Shown here one piece after another: positions 35,570 to 44,716 of a stretch of 64,000 nt of DNA; the stretch's first letter is position 1, and each line of letters opens with the position of its first letter. Made by a program: the position numbers and the translations under genes. The notes beneath the pieces were generated by a model. It did not search any database. It was not told where the DNA came from and worked only from the letters and a program-made list of their open reading frames with translations. The stretch is from positions 120,296 through 184,295 of the forward strand of contig CAWAED010000019.1 of NCBI GenBank assembly GCA_963781105.1, written 5' to 3'. This DNA is from Palsa-295 sp963781105 (GTDB lineage: Bacteria > Acidobacteriota > Terriglobia > Acidiferrales > UBA7541).

Positions 35570-36502
35570 ATGGCCGTCCTCTCAGAGCTACGCTATCCCA
35601 CCACACGCCTCGCTAAGTTTCTCTCCGGAATCTTTGCGATAGCGCTGTTCCTATTTGTGTCTATTGCCGCTGTTTCGGGATTTCTGCTGTACCAGGTACT
35701 GCATCCCTCGCGCGCGCCGGCCACGATTGATCTAACGGTGATGATGGGGCATCCGGTCGCCTATTCATTCCCGGTTAATGGCGTGGATCGCGAAGGCTGG
35801 TTTTATCCCGGGTTGCGCGGCGCGCCGACGATTGTGGTCTGCCACGGATATCATTCGCAGCGTGCGGATGTGTTGACGCTGGTTACGGCGCTGCAGGATC
35901 AGCAATTCAATGTGTTTCTATTCGATTTCACGGCGCATGGAACAAGCCCCGGAGTCACCACGTTGGGCTATCGCGAAACCGCGGAGCTGCGAGCGGCTGT
36001 GACGGCGCTGGCTACGCGCGACGATGTGGATCCGAAGCGGTTCGGTCTTTGGGGCGTGGACATGGGCGGCTACGTCGTACTTGAGGATGCCGTGTCCGAC
36101 CCGCGGATCTCTGCGTTTATTGTGGACGACGCGTATGCCGACCCGCGCGACATGGTGCAGATCGAAATCCAACGCTCCGGGCTGACGGTGCTGCCCTACG
36201 TCAGCAAGTTCTGCGACATCGGCTTCCGTCTCGTCAATTATCAATTTCGCGACGCGCCGCCCGTTACGCCACGGCTCATTCGCACCAAGGGAATTCCCAA
36301 GCTGTTCTTCGTGTCGGACAACCGTCCGGCGCTGGCGGAGGATACGGTGAATCTGTTCTCGCATTCGCCGGATCCCAAACAGCTGGTCCGCGACCGGGTG
36401 GGGTATTCGGAAATGTCCGACGACGACCGCAAGAACTACGAAAGCCAGGTGGTAAGTTTCTTTCTGCTGAACCTGACGCCAACGCCCCGCTCGGAAAAGT
36501 AA
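35570..36502 (+). CDS. Alpha/beta hydrolase-fold protein with Asp at the nucleophile elbow
   Basis: A 310-residue protein. An N-terminal hydrophobic segment (residues 17-40) anchors or exports it. The alpha/beta-hydrolase core then follows: VCHGYHSQRADVL (oxyanion region), VFLFDFTAHGTSPG, and the nucleophile elbow LWGVDMGGYVV. The usual Gly-x-Ser-x-Gly serine is replaced by Asp (GVDMG). Possible later triad residues are in FFVSDNRPALAED. An Asp nucleophile occurs in haloalkane dehalogenases and epoxide hydrolases, but overall similarity is to BAAT/YqkD-like esterases, so the chemistry is open. It converges on the glycosyltransferase gene, with 4 nt between them. Confidence 0.8.
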   Translation: MAVLSELRYPTTRLAKFLSGIFAIALFLFVSIAAVSGFLLYQVLHPSRAPATIDLTVMMGHPVAYSFPVNGVDREGWFYPGLRGAPTIVVCHGYHSQRADVLTLVTALQDQQFNVFLFDFTAHGTSPGVTTLGYRETAELRAAVTALATRDDVDPKRFGLWGVDMGGYVVLEDAVSDPRISAFIVDDAYADPRDMVQIEIQRSGLTVLPYVSKFCDIGFRLVNYQFRDAPPVTPRLIRTKGIPKLFFVSDNRPALAEDTVNLFSHSPDPKQLVRDRVGYSEMSDDDRKNYESQVVSFFLLNLTPTPRSEK

Positions 36503-36506
36503 GCTA

Positions 36507-38183
36507 CTACCGCGGCGCCGCTTCGATTGGCACCAGGAATATTCCCCGGCGCGGCGGTTCCAGCTCTCCATGGAAGCGGCCATCCTTGACGATTTTTGCA
36601 AATCCAGCTCGGTCGGTTAGGACCAGCGCGGCATTGGGGTCTTGCGGCGACCATTCCGGAAGTTCGCGGCAGAAGTAGAACGCGAGACCGTAGTCCCACG
36701 CTCGCGTCACTTGGAATTCGAAGATGCGCTCGGGATGTAGATCGTGCTGCAACGTCTCCGCGTACGGTCTGGCGGAGACGGCTGGGTCGAGCGCCGGCAG
36801 AATCACAGTATTCGCAATTTCAACCGCGCCGAGCACGCTGAGACAGCAAACTCCCACCACGAGACGCAAATCGCGCCGCACTGCCGCGAAACCGAGAGCT
36901 ACCGCGATCCCCGCCGTCAACGCAATGACCGCCACAAGTAGAAATGCGTCATGATCCGCGATCCCGTTCAGCGATCCTGTGCGCATTGCGCGGATGAAAA
37001 ATATCGCGAGGCCAATCCAGACGAGAGAAGTGCCGGCGCAAATCATCGGCGTGCCCGAGCGGCTCCGCTCGAATGCGCGAATGGCGCCGACGCTGGCAAT
37101 CAGCCCCAGCGCTGGAACTGCCGGCAGGATGTAACTGGGCAGTTTGGACTCCGAAAAACTGAAGAACACGATCGGAAAAATTCCCCAGCACGCAAAGAAA
37201 AATCCCGGAGAAGCCGCCCACGACTTTTCGCGCCACAGGCGTAGGCCTTCCTGCAGGCTGCCAATCAAGAAAACGGTCCAGGGCAGCAGCGCCAGCAACG
37301 TGATCGGTACGAAAAACCAAAAAGGCTGCTTGTGCTGAAACACCGGCGTCAGGTAGCGCTCGAAATTGTGCTGAAAGACGAAGACATGAAGGAAATCCGG
37401 ATTGCGTCGCGCGCAAATCACATACCACGGCAGCCCTACCAGTCCGAAAGTGGCGATTCCAATCGGATGCGCGAGCCGAAAAGCCGCGCGCCACTTTCGC
37501 GTGGCAAGCGACCAAATTCCGATTGCGCCGCCGGCGAGTATTACAGCGGCCGGACCCTTGGCGAGAACTCCCAATCCAAGGAACGCACCGAATAATGCGA
37601 GCATAGTCAGATCCCTCAGTTCGCTGTGCGCAGGTGCCGGGCTCGTCGAATCTTCGGGGCCACGCAGATCGCCGTTGTGGCGCAATACACTCGCAGCGCA
37701 CGCCATCGCCAGCGTGATAGCGGTGGCGAATAGCATGTCTGGAGTTGCCGCCCGCGCAAAGGAGATGCTGGCGACGCTGGTGTAAAAAATTGCTGGCGCC
37801 AGAAGCCACGGAGCGCGCAACCAATCTTCGCCACTGCCATAATGCTTCCATCCGAGCCATCCAATCGCAATCGCCGCGGCCAGCGCCGCAAACGCCGACG
37901 GCAATCGCGCTGCCCATTCCGCCGGCAAGTGCAGGCGAAATCCGATCGCAGCCGCCCAGTAATAAAGTGCCGGCTTCTCGAACCACGGTTTGCCGTAGAG
38001 CGTAGGCGTAACCCAGTCGCCCGTTTGCGCCACGGCCCGCGCGATCCAGACATAGCGCGGCTCGTCGGGGCCTACCAGTCCCAGCGCGCCCAAATGGCTG
38101 AACAGACAAACGAAGCTGACGATGGCCGCGCCAGTCGCCGCGGCGAGGTTCCTCTGCTGGACCGGCTGTTTGGGTGATCGCAA
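36507..38183 (-). CDS. GT39/ArnT-like dolichyl-phosphate-mannose-type glycosyltransferase
   Basis: A 558-residue inner-membrane glycosyltransferase with about eleven to thirteen helices. The hallmark is the first periplasmic loop GPDEPRYVWIARAVAQTGDWVTP (the acidic D-E motif that binds the lipid-phosphate sugar), then GKPWFEKPALYYWAAA. Members such as ArnT move a sugar from undecaprenyl phosphate to lipid A or proteins in the periplasm. It lies back-to-back with an LpxL-like acyltransferase (133 nt between starts) and near lpxD, which makes a lipid A target plausible but unproven. Confidence 0.88.
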   Translation of the reverse strand: MRSPKQPVQQRNLAAATGAAIVSFVCLFSHLGALGLVGPDEPRYVWIARAVAQTGDWVTPTLYGKPWFEKPALYYWAAAIGFRLHLPAEWAARLPSAFAALAAAIAIGWLGWKHYGSGEDWLRAPWLLAPAIFYTSVASISFARAATPDMLFATAITLAMACAASVLRHNGDLRGPEDSTSPAPAHSELRDLTMLALFGAFLGLGVLAKGPAAVILAGGAIGIWSLATRKWRAAFRLAHPIGIATFGLVGLPWYVICARRNPDFLHVFVFQHNFERYLTPVFQHKQPFWFFVPITLLALLPWTVFLIGSLQEGLRLWREKSWAASPGFFFACWGIFPIVFFSFSESKLPSYILPAVPALGLIASVGAIRAFERSRSGTPMICAGTSLVWIGLAIFFIRAMRTGSLNGIADHDAFLLVAVIALTAGIAVALGFAAVRRDLRLVVGVCCLSVLGAVEIANTVILPALDPAVSARPYAETLQHDLHPERIFEFQVTRAWDYGLAFYFCRELPEWSPQDPNAALVLTDRAGFAKIVKDGRFHGELEPPRRGIFLVPIEAAPR

Positions 38184-38316
38184 ACCGCGAGTCTAACATT
38201 CCCTGCAGCAATCTTGCTCCGCGAACCGCGATACGGCTGGGCGCAAGAGCGCCCGCGCAACGTCGGCTGCGCAATCGCTGGCTTCCTCTCTCCGGCCTCT
38301 TGCATAATGGCCGGCT

Positions 38317-39222
38317 ATGCGGGAATGGCTGGAATATGCCGTCGCCTGGGCCGGCATAAAATCGTTGGGATTGCTGCCGCGATCCGTCGCGCGATTTGTG
38401 GGCGCGACTTTCGCATCGGCGGCATACACCTTGCGTACTCCGCTCAAGCGGGCGGCGATGTTCAATCTGCATCTGGCGTTTCCGGATTGGAGCGAGGAAA
38501 AACGGAAAAAGATAGTCCGTGGAATGATTCGCCAGGTTGGATGGATGGCCGGCGAATTTTCGCAATTCCCGAAATACACGCGCGAAAATATCGAACGCGT
38601 GGTGATCGTGGACGGATTCGAGAATTTCGACGCGGGACGCCGGCGCGGTAAAGGCGTGCTGTTTCTCACCGGTCACATGAGCGCTTGGGAGCTGTCTTCG
38701 TTTGCGCACGCGCTTTACGGCTACCCGCTGCATTTTCTGGTGCGGCCGATTTCCAATCCGCGCGTGGACGCGCTCATCAATGACTATCGCTGCCTTTCCG
38801 GAAACCGGCCAATAGACAAGAACAAGTCCGCGCGGGCCATCTTGAAGGTCCTGGGCGAAGGCGGAACGGTGGGGATTCTCTCGGACCACAATACGTCGCT
38901 CGAAGAAGGCGTGTTCGTGGATTTTTTCGGCATCCCGGCGTGCACGACCTCTGGCCTCGCGCGCATTGCGCTGCGCACCGACGCGGCGGTCGTGCCTGGA
39001 TTTCTTTCGTGGGACGAGTCTCGCCGGAAATACAGGCTGCGGTTTGAGCCTGCCGTGGAGCTCTCGAGCACCGGCGACGAAGAAGCGGACGTTCGCGAGA
39101 ACACGCAGCGCTTTACGCGCGTGATCGAAGATTTCGTCCGCGCGCATCCCGATCAATGGCCGTGGGTGCACAAGCGATGGAAGACTCGTCCGCCCGGCGA
39201 GAAATCAATCTATCCATTTTGA
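38317..39222 (+). CDS. Lipid A biosynthesis acyltransferase (LpxL/HtrB family)
   Basis: A 301-residue inner-membrane acyltransferase that adds a secondary acyl chain to a lipid A or related lipid precursor. The family HX4(D/E) catalytic motif is HMSAWE in LTGHMSAWELSSFAH, near residue 125. Other marks are WMAGEFSQFPKY, GTVGILSDHNTSLEEGVFVDFFG, and the C-terminal PDQWPWVHKRWKTRP, diagnostic for LpxL/LpxM. It is 60 nt upstream of lpxD on the same strand. Confidence 0.93.
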   Translation: MREWLEYAVAWAGIKSLGLLPRSVARFVGATFASAAYTLRTPLKRAAMFNLHLAFPDWSEEKRKKIVRGMIRQVGWMAGEFSQFPKYTRENIERVVIVDGFENFDAGRRRGKGVLFLTGHMSAWELSSFAHALYGYPLHFLVRPISNPRVDALINDYRCLSGNRPIDKNKSARAILKVLGEGGTVGILSDHNTSLEEGVFVDFFGIPACTTSGLARIALRTDAAVVPGFLSWDESRRKYRLRFEPAVELSSTGDEEADVRENTQRFTRVIEDFVRAHPDQWPWVHKRWKTRPPGEKSIYPF

Positions 39223-39282
39223 AATGCACGCAACGGGTTTGAGACCCTGCAGATGCGTGAATCTTCTTGAACCGAGGACGCC

Positions 39283-40299
39283 ATGGCTCATACCGCCGGT
39301 GAACTAGCCAAGTTTTTGGAAGCGAAACTTCAAGGAGACGCCCAGGCGCGGATTGCAGGCCTTGCAAATCCAGAGAGCGCGGGCGCGGAGGATTTAATTT
39401 ACGTGGATGTGCCGAAGCACGCGGATCGCGCCGCTCGTTCGGCCGCGATCTGTGTGATCGTGCCGCAGCAAACGACACTCGTGGGCAAAACGCTCCTCGA
39501 AGTGACGAATCCGAAGCTCGCGTTTGCCAAAGCGGCCGCCTGGCTTTTCCCGAAGCCGCCATTGCGTCCCGAGATTCATCCGACGGCAATCGTTGCCGAC
39601 ACGGCGCGCCTCGCGCCAAACATTCGCGTAGGCCCGTACGTGGTGATCGAAGACGATGTTGGAATCGGTGGCGGCACCGCCGTAGACGCGTTTTGCTTCC
39701 TCGGACGCGGCGCGCGCATTGGACAGAATTGCTGGTTGCATCCGCGCGTGACGCTGTATGCGGGCGCGCAGCTCAAGGACCGCGTCGAGGTGCATTCGGG
39801 TGTCGTGATCGGGGGCGACGGCTTCGGCTACGTATTCGGTGGCAAGCAGCACATCAAATTTCCACAGATTGGCGGAGTGGAAATCGGCGATGGCGTCGAG
39901 ATTGGCTGCAACTCCACGATTGATCGCGGCTCGCTTGACCAGACCCGCGTCGCCGCTGGAGTGAAAATAGATAATCTTGTCCAGGTCGCCCACAACGTTC
40001 AGATCGGCGAGAACTCCCTCGTCGCCGCGCAGACCGGAATCTCCGGCAGCAGCGTTTTGGGCGTTGGAGTCGTCGTGGGAGGCCAGGTGGGCATCGCGGA
40101 CCATTGCACCCTGGAGGATGGTTCGATCATCGGCGCGCAGGCGGGTATCCCGACAGGGAAGGTAATTCGCCGCGGTCAAACGGTGTGGGGAACTCCGGCG
40201 AGGCCCATCGAGCGCTTCAAGGAACAGTATGGGTGGTTCTCCCGTTTGCCGGAGATGGCGGAGCGAATCTCAAAACTGGAAAAGAAGCTGGGCTCGTAG
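39283..40299 (+). CDS. lpxD: UDP-3-O-(3-hydroxyacyl)glucosamine N-acyltransferase
   Basis: Adds the second hydroxyacyl chain to UDP-3-O-acylglucosamine in lipid A synthesis. The 338-residue protein is full length. It has the N-terminal uridine-binding domain (about residues 1-100), a left-handed beta-helix of hexapeptide repeats (IHPTAIVADTARLAPNIRVG onward), the catalytic His in VQVAHNVQIGENS, and a C-terminal helix (EMAERISKLEKKL) that trimerises the enzyme. GAGG precedes the ATG. Other raetz-pathway genes are not adjacent. Confidence 0.96.
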   Translation: MAHTAGELAKFLEAKLQGDAQARIAGLANPESAGAEDLIYVDVPKHADRAARSAAICVIVPQQTTLVGKTLLEVTNPKLAFAKAAAWLFPKPPLRPEIHPTAIVADTARLAPNIRVGPYVVIEDDVGIGGGTAVDAFCFLGRGARIGQNCWLHPRVTLYAGAQLKDRVEVHSGVVIGGDGFGYVFGGKQHIKFPQIGGVEIGDGVEIGCNSTIDRGSLDQTRVAAGVKIDNLVQVAHNVQIGENSLVAAQTGISGSSVLGVGVVVGGQVGIADHCTLEDGSIIGAQAGIPTGKVIRRGQTVWGTPARPIERFKEQYGWFSRLPEMAERISKLEKKLGS

Positions 40300-40499
40300 A
40301 TTATCACCTGGCGCGTACTGGTTTCGTTTTCTATTCGCTCGAGGGATGACTGCCGGCCGCCTCAGGGAGAGGTTGCGCCACAATGAGCAAACTTTTGCAC
40401 ATCGCGGTGGTAACCCTTTGGGGTGTTACTGCAAGTTTCCGTGCACCTTTTCGTCCCTCTCGATCATCTGAGGTTAGGAAACGTAAAAGTTATTTTTAG
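40300..40499. other. Gene-free region upstream of the hopanoid promoter
   Basis: No coding frame is convincing. The one structure is a hairpin at 40410-40429 with GTAAC and GTTAC outer arms plus an inner C/G stem, and no T-tract. It could attenuate readthrough from lpxD, but this is weak. Confidence 0.4.
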
Positions 40500-40528
40500 T
40501 TGACCGAAAGTCGAAACCCAAAGATAAT
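40500..40528 (+). promoter_or_regulatory. Sigma70-type promoter for the hopanoid operon
   Basis: TTGACC (40500-40505) and GATAAT (40523-40528) each match consensus at five of six positions, with an ideal 17-bp spacer. Transcription would start about 155 nt before shc, leaving a long 5' leader. The region is otherwise AT-rich compared with the flanking genes, as promoters often are here. Confidence 0.6.
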
Positions 40529-40690
40529 ACTAATCTTAGCAAGCGTTCCTGGCGTGGCAGTGGGCCATCATTAGATTCGGACGGTTCCCTCGGGAGGATG
40601 TGGCAAGGGCGAGGACTATCCAAATCGCTCAGTGGGGATTCTAAGAGCATCCTGGCACCGGGGAACTCGTCAAATTGACTGAGGGAATGG

Positions 40691-42721
40691 ATGACACCGG
40701 AAGCACAACTGCGTTTTGAGGTACCGACCGAGGGCGGCACCAAGGGCACAGCGACCGTACGTCGCAGAAACGTCGAGTTCCAGTTCGAGCAGGCGATCGC
40801 CCGCAGTACCGAGTGGCTGCTTTCGGCACAGAACCAGGAAGGCTACTGGTGGGGTGAGCTCGAAGCCGATACTACGCTCGAATCCGATTACATCCTTTAC
40901 CTGCACATTCTTGGCGAGCTGGATTCGCCAAAAGTCTCGAAACTGGCGAACTACATCCGGCGCAAGCAGCTTCCCGATGGCGGCTGGAACATCTTCGAAG
41001 GCGGTCCTTCCGAAGTAAACGCGACGATTAAGGCATACGTGGCGCTCCGTCTGGCGGGTGAATCCGCGTCGGCGCCGAGCCTGCTGCGTGCCAAAGAGAA
41101 GATTCTGGAGCTGGGCGGTCTGGAAGCGACAAATTCCTACGTTCGCTTCTATCTGGCCATGGTCGGCGCGGTGGATTGGAGTATTGTTCCTTCCATCCCG
41201 CCCGAATTGATGCTTCTTCCGGATTGGGTTCCCATCAACATCTACGAAATGTCGTCGTGGACGCGCGGCATCGTCATCCCGCTGGCGCTGGTTTACGCGC
41301 ACAAGCCTGATTGGCGGTTGCCGGAAGGCATTACGGTCAGCGAGCTTTTCAAGAAGCCCGGCGGCAAGCCGAAATCCTTCGATTGGGACAAGCGCGTCGT
41401 TTCCTGGCGCAACGTATTTCTGGCGGGCGACCGCTTCCTGAAACTTTACGAGCGCATTCCGTGGAAGCCTTTCCGCGCGAAGGCGCTTTCCTTGGCGCGC
41501 GCGTGGATGCTGGAACGACTGGAGCGCAGCGAAGGTCTGGGAACAATCTATCCCGCGATGATGAATTCGATCTTTGCGCTCCTGGCGGAAGGCGCGGACG
41601 CCCAAGAACCGCTCGTCGCGCGCGAAATCAAGTTCCTCGAGCGCTATGAAATTGAAGAGAGCGATACGATCCGCGTGCAGCCGTGCATTTCTCCCGTGTG
41701 GGATACGGCCATCGCGATGGTTTCGCTCGAAGAGGCGGGAGTTGACCCCGCGCATCCGGCGCTGATCTCTGCGGAACGCTGGGTGGTGGCGAACCAGATT
41801 CTCGGTCCGGGCGATTGGCAGGTGAAGAATCCGAACGCCGCGCCGGGCGGTTGGGCATTCGAGTTCCAGAACGATTTTTATCCGGATGTTGACGATACCG
41901 CTTTCGTGCTGATGGCTCTTGGACGCGTCGCGGATCCGGATCCCGAGCCTTTGCGCCGATCCATGCGCCGTGGTTTGGCTTGGCTGCTCAGCATGCAGAA
42001 TGAAGACGGCGGCTGGGGCGCATTCGACCACGAAAACAATCTGCAATTCCTGAATCACATTCCCTTCGCGGATCACAACGCGATGCTCGATCCTTCGACG
42101 GCGGACGTCACGGCGCGCGCCGTGGAATGCCTGGGTCAGATGGGCTGGTCTCCGGAGCATCCGGCTTTGCAGCGTGCCCGCGCATTCATTCGCCACGAAC
42201 AATCGGCGGACGGATCATGGTTTGGCCGCTGGGGCGTGAATTACATTTACGGCAGCAGCGGAGTTTTGCGCGCGCTGGAGACTCTGGGGCTTTCGACTGG
42301 CTCCGACTGCCAGGCTGCCGCGAAATGGCTGCGGTCAGTACAGAATGCCGATGGCGGTTTTGGCGAATCCATACTTTCCTATTACGATCCCGCGTTGAAG
42401 GGAAAAGGCAAGAGCACGGCGTCACAGACGGCATGGGCCATTATCGGATTGCTTGCTGTCGCGGGGCCTGACGATCCGGCCGTGCAGCGCGCCGTTGCCT
42501 GGCTGCTGGCACATCAGAACGAAAATGGAACGTGGGACGAAGCGGAGTTTACGGGCACCGGTTTCCCGTGCGTCTTCTATTTGAAGTATCACCTATATCG
42601 CAACGCCTTCCCGCTGTACGCGCTTGCCCGTTATGACAATATGCGAAAATTGCGGCGCAGGTTCGCCGGCGTTCAGATTCCTGCCCAAGAATTGCAGAAC
42701 TGCAACGCACTTCGGACGTAA
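40691..42721 (+). CDS. shc: Squalene-hopene cyclase
   Basis: Cyclises squalene to hopene/hopanol at the inner membrane, the step that commits carbon to hopanoids. The 676-residue protein carries the catalytic acid motif DVDD at residues 399-402 within FYPDVDDTAFVLMALG. It has several QW repeats (QNEDGGWGAFDHE, QSADGSWFGRWGVNY, QNADGGFGESILSYYD, QNENGTWDEAEFTGTG) that brace the barrels. GAGGGA precedes the ATG. First gene of the operon from the 40500 promoter. hpnA begins 152 nt later. Confidence 0.97.
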   Translation: MTPEAQLRFEVPTEGGTKGTATVRRRNVEFQFEQAIARSTEWLLSAQNQEGYWWGELEADTTLESDYILYLHILGELDSPKVSKLANYIRRKQLPDGGWNIFEGGPSEVNATIKAYVALRLAGESASAPSLLRAKEKILELGGLEATNSYVRFYLAMVGAVDWSIVPSIPPELMLLPDWVPINIYEMSSWTRGIVIPLALVYAHKPDWRLPEGITVSELFKKPGGKPKSFDWDKRVVSWRNVFLAGDRFLKLYERIPWKPFRAKALSLARAWMLERLERSEGLGTIYPAMMNSIFALLAEGADAQEPLVAREIKFLERYEIEESDTIRVQPCISPVWDTAIAMVSLEEAGVDPAHPALISAERWVVANQILGPGDWQVKNPNAAPGGWAFEFQNDFYPDVDDTAFVLMALGRVADPDPEPLRRSMRRGLAWLLSMQNEDGGWGAFDHENNLQFLNHIPFADHNAMLDPSTADVTARAVECLGQMGWSPEHPALQRARAFIRHEQSADGSWFGRWGVNYIYGSSGVLRALETLGLSTGSDCQAAAKWLRSVQNADGGFGESILSYYDPALKGKGKSTASQTAWAIIGLLAVAGPDDPAVQRAVAWLLAHQNENGTWDEAEFTGTGFPCVFYLKYHLYRNAFPLYALARYDNMRKLRRRFAGVQIPAQELQNCNALRT

Positions 42722-42873
42722 GCAATGCAAGTTCCCCAGGCTGTAAATCACCGCTGCGCCGCCCGCAACGGGAAAGCTCTCCATTTATTGCGACCATCTG
42801 CGGCAAGTTCACGGCGGCTAGGTGAATTGGACGGCGGCAACGTGGCTGGCCGAGTGATGGAACTTCTCTCCTG

Positions 42874-43902
42874 ATGAAGACGCTTGTTACAGGCGCTACT
42901 GGATTCGTGGGCAGCCACGTGGCGCGGCAACTTGTCTCCGCTGGGCATACGGTTCGCGCGCTAGTGCGCCCCACGAGCAACATGAAGGTGCTGGACGGAG
43001 TGGCCGTCGAGTTTTTCGAAGGCGATTTGCGCGATGCCGCTTCGCTCACTCGCGCGATGCAAGGTGTGCAGCATGTGTATCACGTGGCGGCGGATTACCG
43101 GCTTTGGACGAAACATCCCGCCGAAATTTATGAAAGCAATGTGGAAGGCACCCGCCTGCTAATTGAGATTGCGCATTACGCGGGCGTCGAGCGCATCGTA
43201 TATACCAGCACCGTTGCCACCATCGCAGTTCCGCGCCACGGCGCGCTGCCGAACGAAAACACCAGGGCGACGCTCGATGAAATGATCGGGCATTACAAGC
43301 GTTCGAAATTTTTGGCGGAGCAAGTGGCGCTGGACGCGGCCAAATCGGGGGCGGCGGTGATTATCGTCAATCCCACCGCTCCGGTCGGACCCGGCGATTG
43401 GAAGCCGACTCCCACGGGCCGCATCATTCTTGATTTTCTGAAGGGCAAGATGCCGGCGTTCGTGGATACCGGATTGAACGTCGCGCCGGTGGAAGACGTC
43501 GCAGCGGGACATTTGCTCGCCGCCGAGAAGGGACGCATCGGCGAGCGTTACATTCTCGGTGGGCGTAATATGACGCTGAAGCAGATTCTCGACGCGCTTG
43601 CGGCCATTGCCGGCCGCCCCGCCCCGCGGATTCGCTTGCCGCACGCCGTGGCGCTGATGGCCGGGTATGCGGATGAAATGTTCTCGCGCGTTTTGGGCCG
43701 CGAGCCGCAGATTCCGGTGGAAGGCGTTAAAATGTCGCGCCATAAAATGTTTGTCGAGAGCGACAAGGCGCAAAGAGAACTACGCTACCGGCCAACCAAG
43801 GTGGAAGCCGCTTTAGAGCGCGCGGTTCGGTGGTATGAGGAGCACGGTTATATTGCCAATCGCGCCGGAAGTAAACGAGTGGCGCATGCGGCTGTGGCAT
43901 AG
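42874..43902 (+). CDS. hpnA: Hopanoid-associated sugar epimerase HpnA
   Basis: A 342-residue short-chain-type (extended SDR) NAD(P)-dependent sugar epimerase/reductase, named HpnA for its constant link to hopanoid genes. The nucleotide site is TGATGFVGSHVARQL. The active-site Tyr-Lys pair is HYKRSKFLAE, and NPTAPVGPGDWKPTPTGRII follows. Its exact substrate is not established, and modification of a hopanoid side-chain sugar is the working view. hpnG starts 8 nt after its stop. Confidence 0.93.
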   Translation: MKTLVTGATGFVGSHVARQLVSAGHTVRALVRPTSNMKVLDGVAVEFFEGDLRDAASLTRAMQGVQHVYHVAADYRLWTKHPAEIYESNVEGTRLLIEIAHYAGVERIVYTSTVATIAVPRHGALPNENTRATLDEMIGHYKRSKFLAEQVALDAAKSGAAVIIVNPTAPVGPGDWKPTPTGRIILDFLKGKMPAFVDTGLNVAPVEDVAAGHLLAAEKGRIGERYILGGRNMTLKQILDALAAIAGRPAPRIRLPHAVALMAGYADEMFSRVLGREPQIPVEGVKMSRHKMFVESDKAQRELRYRPTKVEAALERAVRWYEEHGYIANRAGSKRVAHAAVA

Positions 43903-43910
43903 GCGTATTG

Positions 43911-44696
43911 ATGAGGATACTGGTCACCTTCGCCCTCGAAAATGAATTTGCGCCGTGGCGCGCCATGCGTAAGTTTCGCGCCGAAGAATGGGGACCGGCC
44001 ACTGTTCACGTCACCGAGATTGGTGGCGCCGATGTGGGCGTCGTCTTGACGGGCGCCGGGCCGAAGCCGGCGCGAAGCGTGGCGACGAAAGTGATGAGCC
44101 ACCAGGAGGACTTCAGTGTTTGTATTTCGTCTGGCTTGGCCGGAGCGCTCCGGTCGGAACTTCGCGTCACGCAAGTGGTGGCGGCGCGCGCTCTATTTGC
44201 CGAACCCGTGAACGTGGAAGAAATTACGGATCTGATCGAGCCCAGCGGATCACTGCTGACTTTTGCAGAACAGTCCGGCGCGACGCTTGTGGATCGTTTC
44301 TACAGCGCGGGTCGCGTAATCGCTCGATCGGAGGAAAAGCGCATTTGGGGGAAGGCGGCCGCCGCCGTCGAGATGGAGAGCTTTGACATCCTTTCGGTTG
44401 CGGCGGAATCGGGAATTCCGGCCGTTGCGATTCGTTCGATCAGCGACACGGTTGACGAAGATTTGCCGTTGGACATGAATCGAATCTTCAGCGACGAAGG
44501 GCAAGTGAGTCTGCCGCGCGTGATTGGCGAAGTCGTGCGCAATCCCGGATCAGTTCCGAGCCTGGTGCGCCTGGGCCAAAACAGCAGAGCCGCCGCCGAA
44601 TCGCTGGCGCGATTTCTGGATGGTTACGTCGCACTCGTCGCGGAGAAATACAAAGGACTCGAGTCGCAAGCGCGGGCCACTGGCGGCACCGCGTAG
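43911..44696 (+). CDS. hpnG: Hopanoid-associated phosphorylase HpnG
   Basis: A 261-residue nucleoside-phosphorylase-fold enzyme from ATG 43911 (a TTG sits one codon earlier). HpnG removes adenine from adenosylhopane to give a phosphoribosyl or ribosyl hopane, the branch point to bacteriohopanepolyols. Fold signs are ILVTFALENEFAPWR, GVVLTGAGPKPARS, SSGLAGALRSEL, and VEMESFDILSVA with the nucleoside-binding Met-Glu and an Asp in SISDTVDEDL. The radical SAM partner HpnH, which makes adenosylhopane, is not in the window and must lie elsewhere. Confidence 0.92.
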   Translation: MRILVTFALENEFAPWRAMRKFRAEEWGPATVHVTEIGGADVGVVLTGAGPKPARSVATKVMSHQEDFSVCISSGLAGALRSELRVTQVVAARALFAEPVNVEEITDLIEPSGSLLTFAEQSGATLVDRFYSAGRVIARSEEKRIWGKAAAAVEMESFDILSVAAESGIPAVAIRSISDTVDEDLPLDMNRIFSDEGQVSLPRVIGEVVRNPGSVPSLVRLGQNSRAAAESLARFLDGYVALVAEKYKGLESQARATGGTA

Positions 44697-44716
44697 ATTA
44701 GCGGCTTTCATTACAT

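Noticed and set aside
36949..39171. 740-codon open frame on the - strand
   Set aside because: It crosses two well-identified genes (GT39 and LpxL-like) in other frames, and its composition is Arg/His-rich as expected for a GC-rich shadow frame.
40670..42202. 510-codon open frame antisense to shc
   Set aside because: Shadow frame opposite a conserved cyclase, with no protein-like motif.
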